This document shows, one piece after another, positions 34,488-45,760 of a stretch of 64,000 bases of DNA (positions within the stretch are counted from its first letter, which is position 1; each line of letters opens with the position of its first letter). Made by a program: the position numbers and the translations under genes. This DNA is from Tritrichomonas foetus. Lineage: Eukaryota > Parabasalia > Tritrichomonadida > Tritrichomonadidae. The stretch is from the NCBI GenBank assembly GCA_001839685.1, contig MLAK01000596.1, positions 1-64,000 of the forward strand, read 5' to 3'. The notes under the pieces are model-generated. The model was given only the letters and a program-made list of their open reading frames with translations. It was not told the DNA's origin and made no database searches.

Positions 34488-37400
34488 TTAAGCAATCTTT
34501 AAAACTGCCTGGGCAACAGCATCATCGGTCTTCTGGTATCTGTCCGCATTGACAATTCTTCGAACAGCAGCATCCATTGCTGTGAGCCTTGAGATTTCAT
34601 CTCTGGCTTTGAAGATTGTCTGCTTGAATGATTTTTCATTCAAAGTTTCATGCGTGACTGTAAATTGCTTGAAAGAGTCGGCAATTGTGTTGTAAAGCCT
34701 TCTTCTTTCTTCTTCAATCTTGGCCCTTTCTTCATCAAGTTTGCTGTTGAAGTCTGTCTGTGCATTAAGGATTGCAACCTTTGATGCTGTTTCAGCAAGC
34801 TTCTTTTGTCTCTCATATTGCTCTTGTTGAGACTTGAAGTCATTATCTGACTTAAGCTTGTCCTTCTTAAGCTGAAGGATGGATTCTTTAGCCTGTTTCA
34901 ATTTCTTTTCTGTAGCAGCAAGAGCCTTTGCCATCTTTTCAACATCAGCACGATGAGCTTCACATTGTGCACGAAGTTCTGCAACAGCCTTTTCATAACC
35001 AGAAACAAGTTGCTTCCTTTCACTAGCATATTTCGCTTCATCATCATGTTGGATATTTTCATTTCCAACAGCGAGGCGAGTGATTTCACCTTCCTTCTCT
35101 TTAATTGTTGCCTTTTGCATTTCTAGAGACTTCTTAAGCATTGAAATTTGGTCAACATATTGAGAAATTGCATCACTGTTGTTAACATTTTGAACAGTTG
35201 CTGTTTGAATATGTGCATTATATTCAGCTTCAGCTTTAGCCTTTTCATAAGCAGCATCCTTTTCAAGTGTTTCAATTCTCTCCTTAAGCTCTTCTGTAAT
35301 TTCTTCGTGGGCCTGTTGCTGATCAGTAAGCTTAGCTTTAGCAGTTTGAAGTTCCCATTTCATCTTTTGTGATCCTTGTGAGAGTTCTTCATTCTGCTTT
35401 TGAAGATCTTCGACTTGTGATTTGAGTCTGCGGATGAGAGCATTAGCATCTTCTGCTTCTGTGCCAGCCTTCTTCTTATGAGCCTTAAGAGCAGAAGCAA
35501 GTTCACGATACTTCTTTGTTCTCTTAGCAAGTTGATCTGCTGCAGTGCTGTGTTGGCATTTGAAGCAATTGATTTGTGTTTCAATTTCGGAAATATTACA
35601 AGTTCCATCATTATTCAAAGCACAAATGTTGAATGCTCTGTTGACTACATCGATACCTTGAAGGAGCTGTTCGTTCTTTCTCTTAAGATCAGTGTGACAT
35701 GTACGAATTTCCTTGATTGTATCGATTACTTTCGTTTCTGAGTGCTTAACCATGAAATCATTGAATGTGATTGGCTCAAGCTCAAGAGCAATTGATAAGT
35801 TAATCAAGAATTGATTAATGGCGTTGCTGGCCTTTTGATTTTCATTGTATGCACTTTCGATTGTAGCATCACGTTCAGCAATGATATCATCGTAGTACTT
35901 AGCGATGATCTTGTAAACATTTTGAATCTTAGAAGAAACTTGAAGTGATGGATTTCTAGCAATCATATTGATTGATGTATTAAGTTCAGATGAAAATGCA
36001 GAGCAGCTCCATGCAGATGATGGAATAAGTTGATCTGGTGTGATTTCTTGTTTGTTATCAAGTTCAGCTTGTGTGGAAATTAATTCATCTCTTAATTTTT
36101 GAATTGTGTCATTTGATTGAGCAATTTCTTGTTTAAGATCAAGAATTGTTGTGTGTTGTGTATCAATTGTATGAAGAGCTTGTTGGTTAGCAAGAGAAAT
36201 TTCATTAAGTTGTTCTTTCTGGGAATCGACTTGTGCAGCAAGGTTTTGAGCAAGAGCTTTTTGAGCTTGGAATTCACGGCGCATTAATTTCTTATCAGCT
36301 CTGTCCTTAACAGATTCTTTTTCATGAAGAGCTTTACGCATCATTTCCAGTTCAGACATTGTATCTTGATGAACGATTGAAAGTGCTGAGAAATCATTCT
36401 TAGCTCTGCTGAGTGCTAAATCAAGATCATTGCAGTGTTGTTGAGACTTTTGAAGTTGTCCTTGAAGTTCATCACAACGTTGTTTTTGAGAGCAAAGCTT
36501 TGCTTGAAGTTCAGCATTCTGGCTAGCAAGGAGTTCACTTGCAGCACAATTTCTTTGTTCAACCTTATCATCAGATGAAGATGAACTGATTCCAAATGTT
36601 GTAGATACTGCTGTTTGTGTTGGATGAGCCATTTCTTGCTTGTATGTCTTTGTTTCCCTTTGTGCTGTATTGGCTTGACGAGCGTTGGATTCTTTCCTCT
36701 TCATGATGAGCTTATTGGAAAGTGCATCAACTTTAGCTTGAAGCTTAGCAATTGTATGCTTCTTTTCAGCATCAATAAGGGCTTGATCTTCAATCATTTG
36801 TTTAGTCTTATTATTTAAGTTGTTGATTTCTTGTTGATTCTGAAGTTTGATTTCTTGGATTTCACGCTTAAGCTTTTCAACTGTGCTTTCAAGTTCTTCT
36901 TTAGCAGTAGACAAGGCTTTAGACCGAGCTCGCTCGTGTCTCAATTTCTTCTCAAGTGATGCCTGAATCTGCTCTGTGCAAGCAACAGCTGGTGGTGGCG
37001 GCAGCTGCGGCTGGCATTGATTTGGTTGTTGCTGTGGGTATTGTGACTTTTGTGGTGGTGGCTGACTCAAGAACGAGATTAAGTTTTCAGCAGATGGAAA
37101 CTCTGTTTCGAAATAGTGGGAAGCATTTTCTAAAATTCGCTCAACTTTATTATTGACCATCTTAATTGTCATTTCACTTTGGTCGCGCGAGTTCTTAACC
37201 TCTTCAAGCTGCGAGTAAACGTTATCAAGTGTTGCTTTGGCTTGTGCTTTGGCTTTTTGGAGCTCCTTTTGTGATGCTTGAAGATCAGCATTATGGAGAG
37301 TAGCTGCAGCCTGCTTTTCAGATTCTATCTTTTGTTTGAGTTCTTCATTAAGTTTTTGAGAGATATCAAGCCTTTTGTTTAGTGTTTCAATTTCATTCTT

Positions 37401-37646
37401 GCGATCACGTAATTCGGATGAAAGTGAATTCTTGTCTTTATGGAGTTGTTCAATCTGTGTGTTGAGGCTCATAGCTTGTTCATAATGAGCTTGGAGACTT
37501 GTGTTCTCCTTTAAGAGTCGCTCATTTTGTTCACGGAGTTGAATAAGTTTGGATTCTGCAAGTAATTGCGCCTCGACTTCAGATTCTTGGCGCTCGTGTG
37601 AAGTTGACCTGTTTGGGTCAGAGTCGGATATACTATCAAACATCAT
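34488..37646 (-). CDS. Long coiled-coil protein
   Basis: 1,052 residues, almost entirely heptad-rich coiled coil rich in Glu, Lys, Gln and Ala (for example RLLKENTSLQAHYEQAMSLN and EQLHKDKNSLSSELRDRKNE). It is interrupted near residues 195-225 by a Pro/Gln-rich hinge (QYPQQQPNQCQPQLPPPP) and by a Ser-rich patch (GISSSSSD, about 350). A less coiled middle stretch at about 540-680 contains two Cys in INCFKCQHS. Trichomonad proteins of this kind are usually named by weak similarity to structural coiled-coil proteins; a cytoskeletal or tethering role is only a guess. Base composition is less AT-rich than in its neighbours, fitting a well-expressed gene. Not assigned to a family. Confidence 0.85.
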   Translation of the reverse strand: MMFDSISDSDPNRSTSHERQESEVEAQLLAESKLIQLREQNERLLKENTSLQAHYEQAMSLNTQIEQLHKDKNSLSSELRDRKNEIETLNKRLDISQKLNEELKQKIESEKQAAATLHNADLQASQKELQKAKAQAKATLDNVYSQLEEVKNSRDQSEMTIKMVNNKVERILENASHYFETEFPSAENLISFLSQPPPQKSQYPQQQPNQCQPQLPPPPAVACTEQIQASLEKKLRHERARSKALSTAKEELESTVEKLKREIQEIKLQNQQEINNLNNKTKQMIEDQALIDAEKKHTIAKLQAKVDALSNKLIMKRKESNARQANTAQRETKTYKQEMAHPTQTAVSTTFGISSSSSDDKVEQRNCAASELLASQNAELQAKLCSQKQRCDELQGQLQKSQQHCNDLDLALSRAKNDFSALSIVHQDTMSELEMMRKALHEKESVKDRADKKLMRREFQAQKALAQNLAAQVDSQKEQLNEISLANQQALHTIDTQHTTILDLKQEIAQSNDTIQKLRDELISTQAELDNKQEITPDQLIPSSAWSCSAFSSELNTSINMIARNPSLQVSSKIQNVYKIIAKYYDDIIAERDATIESAYNENQKASNAINQFLINLSIALELEPITFNDFMVKHSETKVIDTIKEIRTCHTDLKRKNEQLLQGIDVVNRAFNICALNNDGTCNISEIETQINCFKCQHSTAADQLAKRTKKYRELASALKAHKKKAGTEAEDANALIRRLKSQVEDLQKQNEELSQGSQKMKWELQTAKAKLTDQQQAHEEITEELKERIETLEKDAAYEKAKAEAEYNAHIQTATVQNVNNSDAISQYVDQISMLKKSLEMQKATIKEKEGEITRLAVGNENIQHDDEAKYASERKQLVSGYEKAVAELRAQCEAHRADVEKMAKALAATEKKLKQAKESILQLKKDKLKSDNDFKSQQEQYERQKKLAETASKVAILNAQTDFNSKLDEERAKIEEERRRLYNTIADSFKQFTVTHETLNEKSFKQTIFKARDEISRLTAMDAAVRRIVNADRYQKTDDAVAQAVLKIA

Positions 37647-38677
37647 AAATATTTTTGTTTTGTCAGTTAAATGTTAAACGTCATTCCATATCATTGAAAA
37701 ATGATCCGTACGTTAATAAAAAAAATGATTTGGTAAGAACTTTTTGAATAAGCTAAGCGAAGACGAAAAATAAGAAACGTACGATATTTTGCAAATTTTT
37801 GCCTCATTCCTAAAATAGGGACTACATCATGTAAATAGTTAATTTTTAGAAGAAAATTTTTTGCCAAAATTAAATCGTAGTTTTTCCACACTTCTTACAT
37901 GAATTGAATAAACTCACTTGTAAAATAATTTGGTCGTAAATCAATAAATATTTTGGATAAAAAACAATTGAATAACAAATAATTGTTAAATTAATCTGAT
38001 TTCTGGAACTTCATAAAAATCATCAAGAAAATCATATTTAAAGTCTTTAGTAGAAACAATTAGTATTGTTGAATAATCTAAGCGGTTTTGGCCTATTTGT
38101 CAAGAATTGTTATTCGATTGAATATTTTGAACAGTTGCATGTTTTTGATTGCCAAAAGGAAATTCAGAAGTGAAAAAACAATTATTAACAATTTTGATCA
38201 CTTCAACAATTCGATATTATGAATTTGATCAAATTTCTTAAAAATAAACATTATTTATCAGAAATTCGTTCAACTGTGTGATTACCAAAGTTATTTCAAA
38301 ATTCCAATATTGCGCTTCTGTGTTTTTCGGGAAATTGCACAATTTTAATTATAAGAACAATCAACTGTCATCTAAAAGGACTTGAATGAGAAACATTTAT
38401 ACATCTTCATTATGACCAAACATGAAGAACAGAATGCCCACATTTGGTCAATGATGAAGGTGTATGTGAATTCCTGGTAAAAATAAAGTTTTGATCACAA
38501 TGCATTATGATAAATAGGTAGTGAAACATTTCGTCCTCCCTAAATCAAAAGTTGTTCATAAATTTACAAGTATTTTTGGTCAAGAACAAGACAATTTAAG
38601 GTAGAAATATAATATAATATATGTATGATAGAATTATAATTCAAAAGAAAATGAGAATAGAAAAAAATCGATCAATT
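37647..38677. other. AT-rich spacer
   Basis: About 1 kb upstream of the coiled-coil gene and downstream of CCDC22. It carries a 66-codon open stretch on the minus strand (37691-37891) that I take as chance. No RNA gene or repeat is seen. Confidence 0.45.
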
Positions 38678-40663
38678 TTACTCATCAAGATCATCTTCTT
38701 GCTCTGCTTCAGCATCTTCTTGTTCATCATCTTGTTCAGCTTCTTCATTTCCACCTTGTGCTCCCTTAATTTGGTCAATTTCTTCTTGTACGGTTTGAAG
38801 ATCGTTTTCGACGCGTTCGAGTGCTTCTGGATCGATTTGTCCTCTGAGTCTTTCAATCTTCGAATCAAGTTCCATAGCTTGTGCACTGAGTTTACCTGAT
38901 GTTTCGACATCTTCTGAGATACTTTCGAAGAGTGTCAAAAGTTCGACAGCCATTTTATAAGTCTTCTTCATCCAAAGTTGGTTCATTTCTTTAGCCTTTG
39001 AATAAACTGTTTCATCGACAAGTTGCCAAGTTCTCTTTACTGTTTCGATTGTTTGATTCATTCTTTGGTTTTGTTGTCTGATGTCGTTTCTTATCTTTTC
39101 AACTTCTGCTTCTTGTTTCTCAATCTTCTTAATTTCTTCGAGAATCATTTCTACATACTTGTGACGATGTAATTGGTCACCTTGTTGGTTAATTCCTTTA
39201 TTCAATTCAATGATAGAACCTTCAGAGTTATTAATGACATCTTCTGCATCAGCGAGTTGTTTCCTTAATTTCGCGATCTTACCCATCATTAAGTTTCTAT
39301 CTGCATCCTTACGTCTAATTGATGATTGGATTGATCGATATTCTGCAATAAGTGCTACACGCTTCTTTTCCCAATCGTTTGCAATTTCGCAAAGGTTCTT
39401 TACACTTTCAACTAATTCACTTCTAAGTTTCTTAATTTCGCGTGCATCTGAAGCAGAAACTTGTGCAACTTTTTTGACTTTTTCAAGTTCAATTACGAGT
39501 CTTTCGTTTTCTTTATTAAGGTCAGCGAGTAGTGATGAATACTTTTCAAGTTCTTCTTGTTCAGCTTCAATAGTTTGTTCTAATTCAGAAACTTGTGCTT
39601 CATACTGTCTTAACAAAGCAAGTGTTTGTTCTTTTTCTTCTTTGAGTTCTGCTTTGAGATTTGCGATTTGTTCGTTTGTAAGAGGTGGCTCCTTTTCTTC
39701 TTCTTCTTCGTGCTTTTCTTCTTCCTCTTTTGGCTTTTCTTCTTCATTCTTCTCGGCGATTTCTGAAAGTTTGGCTTCGCTCTTTGATTTCGACTTCTTT
39801 GTTGCTGTAACGACTGTTGATCCGAGGTTTGTATCGTTTGTGCTATATTCGAATCTAGCAATGTTTTCAAGGTGAGATGTGATTTTAGATGTTGCTGAAG
39901 ATGTTTTCTGTTGAGAAGCAGCAGATTGGTATGTAAACTCAACGTTGACTGGCTGAACAACGAAAGCACGTTTTGTGATCTTCTTAATTTGTGCCATATC
40001 TGGTTTTTGTTTTCCGAGCATGTATGAGTCGATATGGGATTCACGGTCATTTTGAGCAAGAAGAGAAGCCAATGAATTGACACCGCATTGCTCATTGAAC
40101 GTCACGCCGTTGTTGAGGATTGGAAGTGAAAAGAATGGCTGTTTTGGAGCCACGAGATATTCTTTGATTTGATTCTTTGTTGTTTCTGGAATTCCACTGT
40201 TGAGAAGTGGAAGTGGCTGTGAAATTGGCTCGAGTAATTCTGGCCTCTTCTTTTTGGCCTCTGTGAAGGCGGATTGGGCAGAGGAAATAATGAGAGAACC
40301 GCCTGATGTTCCTTGTGCTGTTGAAGCTGCGGTTGCTGTTTGGGCTGGAACTTTGGAAAGAAGGAATCGAATGATAGCCCTTGTTTTATCTTCTTTTGGA
40401 TTTAAGAACATATCGTAAGAAAGATCGCCTGCGAAGTTCAAACCTTTTGCGAGGTCAGCCATTTGTGTGGCAAACTTGAATTGTAAGGCTTTGCTCTTTG
40501 GTGGATCACCGATTTGACCTTTTGTTTGAGGGATCTCGTTGAAAATGAATGTACAAGCAGAAATAAGCTGTGGGCTGGTAACGTTGGCGCAGTTTGTGAA
40601 ATCATTGGCGTTCTTGAAATTGATGCGCTTGAGCTGGTTAACAATAATCTCGTCAGAGCTCAT
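38678..40663 (-). CDS. CCDC22: CCDC22 homologue (CCC/Commander complex)
   Basis: 661 residues. The N-terminal 115 residues are the calponin-homology-like NN-CH domain of CCDC22 (IIVNQLKRINF opening, FKFATQMADLAKGLNFAGDL, YDMFLNPKEDKTRAIIRFLL). A linker at 115-310 contains a Gly/Ser/Ala-rich stretch. From about 320 to 630 there is coiled coil with family signatures: LCEIANDWEKKRVALIAEYR matches the AGQWEKHRVPLLAEYR of human CCDC22, and TWQLVDETVYSKAKEMN matches its TDELVFKDAKKD stretch. The tail is very acidic (EEAEQDDEQEDAEAEQEDD). CCDC22 pairs with CCDC93 in the CCC complex, which acts with Retriever in endosomal recycling. The next gene upstream in the same orientation is a VPS8-like endosomal tether subunit. 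Confidence 0.85.
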   Translation of the reverse strand: MSSDEIIVNQLKRINFKNANDFTNCANVTSPQLISACTFIFNEIPQTKGQIGDPPKSKALQFKFATQMADLAKGLNFAGDLSYDMFLNPKEDKTRAIIRFLLSKVPAQTATAASTAQGTSGGSLIISSAQSAFTEAKKKRPELLEPISQPLPLLNSGIPETTKNQIKEYLVAPKQPFFSLPILNNGVTFNEQCGVNSLASLLAQNDRESHIDSYMLGKQKPDMAQIKKITKRAFVVQPVNVEFTYQSAASQQKTSSATSKITSHLENIARFEYSTNDTNLGSTVVTATKKSKSKSEAKLSEIAEKNEEEKPKEEEEKHEEEEEKEPPLTNEQIANLKAELKEEKEQTLALLRQYEAQVSELEQTIEAEQEELEKYSSLLADLNKENERLVIELEKVKKVAQVSASDAREIKKLRSELVESVKNLCEIANDWEKKRVALIAEYRSIQSSIRRKDADRNLMMGKIAKLRKQLADAEDVINNSEGSIIELNKGINQQGDQLHRHKYVEMILEEIKKIEKQEAEVEKIRNDIRQQNQRMNQTIETVKRTWQLVDETVYSKAKEMNQLWMKKTYKMAVELLTLFESISEDVETSGKLSAQAMELDSKIERLRGQIDPEALERVENDLQTVQEEIDQIKGAQGGNEEAEQDDEQEDAEAEQEDDLDE

Positions 40664-40823
40664 GTGAAAATCAATGTGTCACTTTTCTAGATTCCAATTG
40701 CAATATTCTATGAAAAAGTGAAATGTTGTAAAAATATAACCATATTTTGTGAAATACGAAAGTAAAGGAAAAAGAAATGGATGAAAGAGAATTGAAAATA
40801 GCATTTCATATAGAAAAACTTTT

Positions 40824-43800
40824 TTACTCTGGTAATTTAATGGTGAATGTTTGGTTAGTAAACGAAATTGGCTTTACTTGATATAAATCATCGCCAAGAT
40901 CTCTTCTTTCTGGTGCAAAATAAACTGAAGAAGTCTTATAAGTGCCAATATCTTCACCATAGTTTCTTTTCAATGCAAAATTCAACCGTCTTAAAAGTGT
41001 GTTTATTGATGCTTTGGAAAGCTTAGACGATGATTGTGGGTTTGCAGTAATTTCATCAATAAGTTCATCACCAGCAACACAAATTGGACAAGATTCAGGT
41101 TTTCTTGGATTTCCATCTTCATCCTTTAATGGAATACAGTCTTCATCATTATGGAAAATGTGACCACATGGAAAAATGAATACTTCTCCATATTTTGGTG
41201 GATTTAATGGTTTCAAGCAAGTTGCACAAGAAACGTTAATTGTTGTCTGTCTTCCTTTGGTTGTAAATTTGAAGACTTCGTCAAGTAAATGAACTGCATC
41301 ATCAGCGGACATTTCAAGGAGGCCTTTACTTAGTCTCTCTTTGAATTCCATTTCATCTGAAAGTTGTGCAAGCATTTCATGAATTTCATAGAATTCGAAT
41401 TGTCTGATATGACGGAAAAGAATTCTAAATAAGAATTGAATCGGTACAGATTCTGTGGAGCCAACCAAAAAGTGAGTAAAGAATAAGAAAAGTGTTTTTC
41501 TTATATTTGATGCCTTCTTTCGGGAATAATATAAAGGAAATGTGAAAGCATTAAAGAAAATTAGATCTTTCATTGATTCTACATCTGTTAAAGTATCTTT
41601 TTGAAACTCTAATAATGCATTTACTGCACTTAATGTCCGAGAAAGTGATGGATATTGAGAAAATTGAGTTTCTGAAGTAATATTTATGGATTCAATTCCA
41701 TCTTGCTCGATGACATTAATTAATGCGATTTCAACAGCCTTAATGGCAGAATCCACATCATTTGAGAACTTGGAAATAGCGACAGAGCAATCACTGACAT
41801 GATATTTTCTACAGCTTACTTTTGCTTTTTCAATATCAAGTTTGCTGGAATATTCATTAAAGAAAGGAAGTGCCGCATTTGAATTGAATTGACAAATAAG
41901 TGAAAACAATTCGTCAATGTGTTCGGAAATGATTTTCTTTTCCGGGGTAATTTGATTTTCGAGTTCTTCTTGGCTTGCAGCTGACAATTGATTTAATGTC
42001 TTTAAATTGGCTTGATATTCTTGTTCAACATTCAGAAGAGAATTGAGATAAAGATATTTCAATAAATCTGTCTTTAATTCGGTGTTAACAATTGTTTCAT
42101 TGAGATCAGGGAAGTTTTTCTTGATAAAGCTAACTAATTGGTCGCAATTTATTAAAATCAAGCCTTCAATGTTTGCTAAAATTGCTTGTTTAACATCTTC
42201 TTTATCTTTTTCTAGGTGTCGACCTAAGAAGTCAAAAACCATAAATCGATTCAAATTATCAGCAAGCATTGCTGAAACAATAACATCATATTTCTTTTCT
42301 TTCAGGTATTTTTGTTCAACAGCAAAGATAAAACCAGCACTTACTGAGAATTCAAGGAAGTCTTCTTCACTCATTAATGTTGGGTACTTCGCTCGAATTT
42401 TATTAATAACTGAAATACGAAGTGTTTGTGATTCATTACTATTGAAAACCCAACTAACTGTTAAACGAAGAGCACAACGAGTAACAGTTACATCTGGAGA
42501 TGAATATAATGGGCAAATAACTTTCAATATTGGTAAAAATTTATCATAATGAAGATTATCTGGTTCTATTCGTTGATTTAGGATTTGCATAACAGCATCA
42601 GCAAGATGATTTAATGTGAATTGATTTCCATATGAATACGTGATTGGGAAATATGGAATAACTTGTTGTAAGATTAACGCTGCTAATTCAATATCATGAT
42701 CAATAATATTCGCAAAACGAGCAAATCCGATTAGATTTACTGGGCAAAACAGCCAAAAACAAATAGATTTTTGTGCATAAATCTTCATTTTTAGATATTT
42801 AGCCTTAGAAATTTCTCTATGGTGGAAAATTAGTGTTAAAAATTCTTTGAATTTGGCAAAATCGTTTTCTAAAACAATGCATGGTGTAACATAATCTCCG
42901 AACATGAAAACCATTAACTTTGAAAATATTTTAACTAATCCAAACTGGAAAATAATTGAACAGATATCGCTTGCATAATTCTTAGGAATTTTAACTTTGA
43001 ATAGACATTGTTCAGCATAATCAAGTTGGTTATTTTTCTGAGATAATGTTAAAAACTTCTTTATAAATGCGGGATCAATATAATCAACACTAGAAATACT
43101 TTTATCTGAGAAAATGACAGAATAGTAATATTTATCAAAATTATGTTCTTCAAGAAGGGGTAAAACAGTATTAAACATTAATTTTTGAAGAGACATCTGA
43201 CTTGCCATTTTCAATGATGATGTAATATAAGTAGTTAAAATGTTTTCTTTTTTGGTGCTAATTGCCCAATTGATGCATTTTAAGATAACCTCTTCAGTTA
43301 TTGTTTTTAATGCCAAAATTTGCTTTGTTGCATTATCAGCAACACCAATGAAATCAATTGCACGATAATTCATTACATCAACTATTGTTTTATAAGCTGT
43401 ATCAAAATCATTATGTTTGGCTAGTTTAAGAACATAATATGACCAATGAGTAAATGTTAATTTAATAACTTGTTGGGGAGTAACAGAATACATTGTTTCA
43501 TTATAAGAAGATAAATAAAAACTTGATGAAATAATTGCTTGTGATAGTGGACTTTGTTTACGCTCAACAAGCTTATCAGTATAGCTTTCTAGCTTCCTTT
43601 CAATATCATTACTAATATCAAACAAATTAATGAATTTTGTTATTGAGTAGTTTGTTGTAAAAACAAGCATTTTTGAATTCCATGTGTTTGCATGAGTAAC
43701 CCATTCATTGGTATTGTTGAAAATTTTAATTGATCCGATATGGTTGATTCGAGATGCGTTGGTAATTAAATAATAATGGAAATAATTCTTAACAAAAGCA

Positions 43801-44468
43801 ATAACATGAACTTTTGAATGCTGTCCTTCTTGAAAAACCACTTTTGGAATTCCATCAAACTCGTCTGTTTCACTCGAAACAACTTGTTCATGTGGTTTTG
43901 TGGGGTCAAGTAATAAAAGTTTATTACATAAAACAGCAACACCGATATGATAAGGAAAGCTTTTGTGTGAAAAGTAAATATCATGAATTGGAGAATTACC
44001 TTTAAAAACGACTGATTCCTTCAGTGACTTGAGTATATTCTTCGAAATATGCATTTTTGTGATTAATCCAGCTTGATCGCCAACGAAGAAAACATCAGGT
44101 CGAGATGTAAATCCAATCGCCGTAATTGGCGTTTGGTGTTCACCTTTGAATGAAATTGATAAATTATAGTTGTTGTCGACTGAAAAGATATTAATTGTTC
44201 CATCTCCGTGACCTGTAACAACATATTTGCTATCTTCATCAACTGATATCGATGTTGGTGTCGTGAATGGGTAATTTTTAGAGTTTTGGAATGACTTCAG
44301 AGATTCATCGCGGAGATTTATCAAGACTGGATAGTTCTTATCTGTAGCAAGTACCATATTTTGATAATTTGAGCATGCGCAGACAATATTTTTTGAGTTA
44401 TTCATTTTCACGACGTTTTGACTGATTCGAAGTGGTGTGAAATGGACAAGTCTTTGGCTTCGATCCAT
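40824..44468 (-). CDS. VPS8-like CORVET tethering subunit (WD40 propeller + RING)
   Basis: 1,214 residues. Residues about 1-350 form a WD40-type propeller with the VPS8-like phrases SKYVVTGHGDGTINIFSVDN and DVFFVGDQAGLITKMHI. A long alpha-solenoid follows (about 350-1070, clathrin-repeat-like). At about 1078-1135 a RING-type zinc domain is visible: CATCLKPL, then FIFPCGHIFHNDEDC, then CPIC. VPS8 is the CORVET-specific subunit that binds Rab5 and tethers early endosomes; VPS18, VPS41 and VPS11 share the layout. Propeller wording and length (usual 1,200-1,400) favour VPS8. Start is the first ATG, behind an AATCACAAA initiator-like site. Confidence 0.72.
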   Translation of the reverse strand: MDRSQRLVHFTPLRISQNVVKMNNSKNIVCACSNYQNMVLATDKNYPVLINLRDESLKSFQNSKNYPFTTPTSISVDEDSKYVVTGHGDGTINIFSVDNNYNLSISFKGEHQTPITAIGFTSRPDVFFVGDQAGLITKMHISKNILKSLKESVVFKGNSPIHDIYFSHKSFPYHIGVAVLCNKLLLLDPTKPHEQVVSSETDEFDGIPKVVFQEGQHSKVHVIAFVKNYFHYYLITNASRINHIGSIKIFNNTNEWVTHANTWNSKMLVFTTNYSITKFINLFDISNDIERKLESYTDKLVERKQSPLSQAIISSSFYLSSYNETMYSVTPQQVIKLTFTHWSYYVLKLAKHNDFDTAYKTIVDVMNYRAIDFIGVADNATKQILALKTITEEVILKCINWAISTKKENILTTYITSSLKMASQMSLQKLMFNTVLPLLEEHNFDKYYYSVIFSDKSISSVDYIDPAFIKKFLTLSQKNNQLDYAEQCLFKVKIPKNYASDICSIIFQFGLVKIFSKLMVFMFGDYVTPCIVLENDFAKFKEFLTLIFHHREISKAKYLKMKIYAQKSICFWLFCPVNLIGFARFANIIDHDIELAALILQQVIPYFPITYSYGNQFTLNHLADAVMQILNQRIEPDNLHYDKFLPILKVICPLYSSPDVTVTRCALRLTVSWVFNSNESQTLRISVINKIRAKYPTLMSEEDFLEFSVSAGFIFAVEQKYLKEKKYDVIVSAMLADNLNRFMVFDFLGRHLEKDKEDVKQAILANIEGLILINCDQLVSFIKKNFPDLNETIVNTELKTDLLKYLYLNSLLNVEQEYQANLKTLNQLSAASQEELENQITPEKKIISEHIDELFSLICQFNSNAALPFFNEYSSKLDIEKAKVSCRKYHVSDCSVAISKFSNDVDSAIKAVEIALINVIEQDGIESINITSETQFSQYPSLSRTLSAVNALLEFQKDTLTDVESMKDLIFFNAFTFPLYYSRKKASNIRKTLFLFFTHFLVGSTESVPIQFLFRILFRHIRQFEFYEIHEMLAQLSDEMEFKERLSKGLLEMSADDAVHLLDEVFKFTTKGRQTTINVSCATCLKPLNPPKYGEVFIFPCGHIFHNDEDCIPLKDEDGNPRKPESCPICVAGDELIDEITANPQSSSKLSKASINTLLRRLNFALKRNYGEDIGTYKTSSVYFAPERRDLGDDLYQVKPISFTNQTFTIKLPE

Positions 44469-45760
44469 TTTTGTCTATTTTGTGATTTTCTCAACTTTTT
44501 TGACAAGAAACTTTACTTCACTTAATTTTGAGAGAATGTGATCGAAGCTTTTTATCATCACATGTCATTTAACTGACATGGAAAAAAAAATCGTTCTTTC
44601 GGCTTGATATTCAAATTAAATATGCAATAATTGAATATACCTCATGAAGTGGACGTGTATTCATTTATTTGGGATCACAGAGAAAAATAAAGCCAAAATA
44701 TGTAAAATGGCAAAAAAATAAAAATATGAATACATCGATTTAAAACAAATAAATAACTTTAATAATGAAGCATTATTTTTTCAATATTTTTTTATAATTG
44801 GAATAATAATATTTTTAAAAAATAAATTTAGAAAAAGAAGATATTTGTATTTTAAAATATTGAGAAAAATGTTTGTTTTTCTCTTGAAATTTCTTACAGG
44901 TATTTTTTAGATTTATTTACTATATTCTCGACCAGATTGTGTGCTGAATATGCTGGAGAAATCATGGGATAAATACTTAAGTTATTGAGATTTGAAATCG
45001 ACCATATAAATTCTCAAAACAGTTTAACGTACAAAAAATGTTAGAATAGCAAAACAATCTCGAAAAAGTCAGACCAATACATCAACAACAAAAAACTCTT
45101 ACTCAACAAAATTCAATAGAATGCGAAAACAGAAAACCATAAATGTGCTAAAAATAGACATCAATGAGCTAAATAATAGATCTCATAAAGCAAAAATATT
45201 CAAAATACTCTATTGAATGAGTTTAAGACTCTTAGTAACACAAAACCCAATGCTAGGAGATATTCAATGAATTAAAATTCATTTGTCCTGTTGATATTTC
45301 TCATTTATTCAAGATCAGATTTTGACTTAAGGTCAATTTTCACTATCACAAAGAAATATTTATCGTCAAATTCAATTTATTGAGAACGAAAATTTGCATC
45401 AATGATCATTAATTTTGAGAACATTGAAAAGAATTTTCAATGGTTTATTTTTACATATTATTATTTTGTTTTCTTATTATCTTCATATTTCATGTAACTA
45501 ATTCTATTTTTCTTTTTTAATATTTATATTCAGATAATTCTTCTAATTTATGAAGGTTTTCGTAAGTAACACACACTGTCAGCTACTCTTGTTATTTTTA
45601 AAAAGAAATTTCTATGATTGTTTTTGTTAAGCTAATTTGATCATACTTCCTCATTCATTAACATGAGTGTGTGGGAATGATGAAGTGATAATATTGTTAT
45701 AAAAATAAAAATAATGAGTTAAAAATATAATGAAAATCATAAAAACATTTATTAATCGTT
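44469..45760. other. AT-rich spacer
   Basis: About 1.3 kb with no open frame above 60 codons. At 45060-45260 the plus strand gives short open pieces separated by stops, perhaps decayed coding DNA, with no recognisable family. Otherwise nothing seen. Confidence 0.45.

Noticed and set aside
37691..37891. 66-codon minus-strand frame in spacer
   Set aside because: Short, AT-driven composition, no initiator-like site.
39210..39875. 221-codon Ser-rich plus-strand frame
   Set aside because: Antisense shadow of CCDC22 coiled-coil codons; no domain.
44890..44905. CTTACAG-like 3' splice site
   Set aside because: No matching 5' site or trichomonad branch/acceptor consensus nearby and no gene there.
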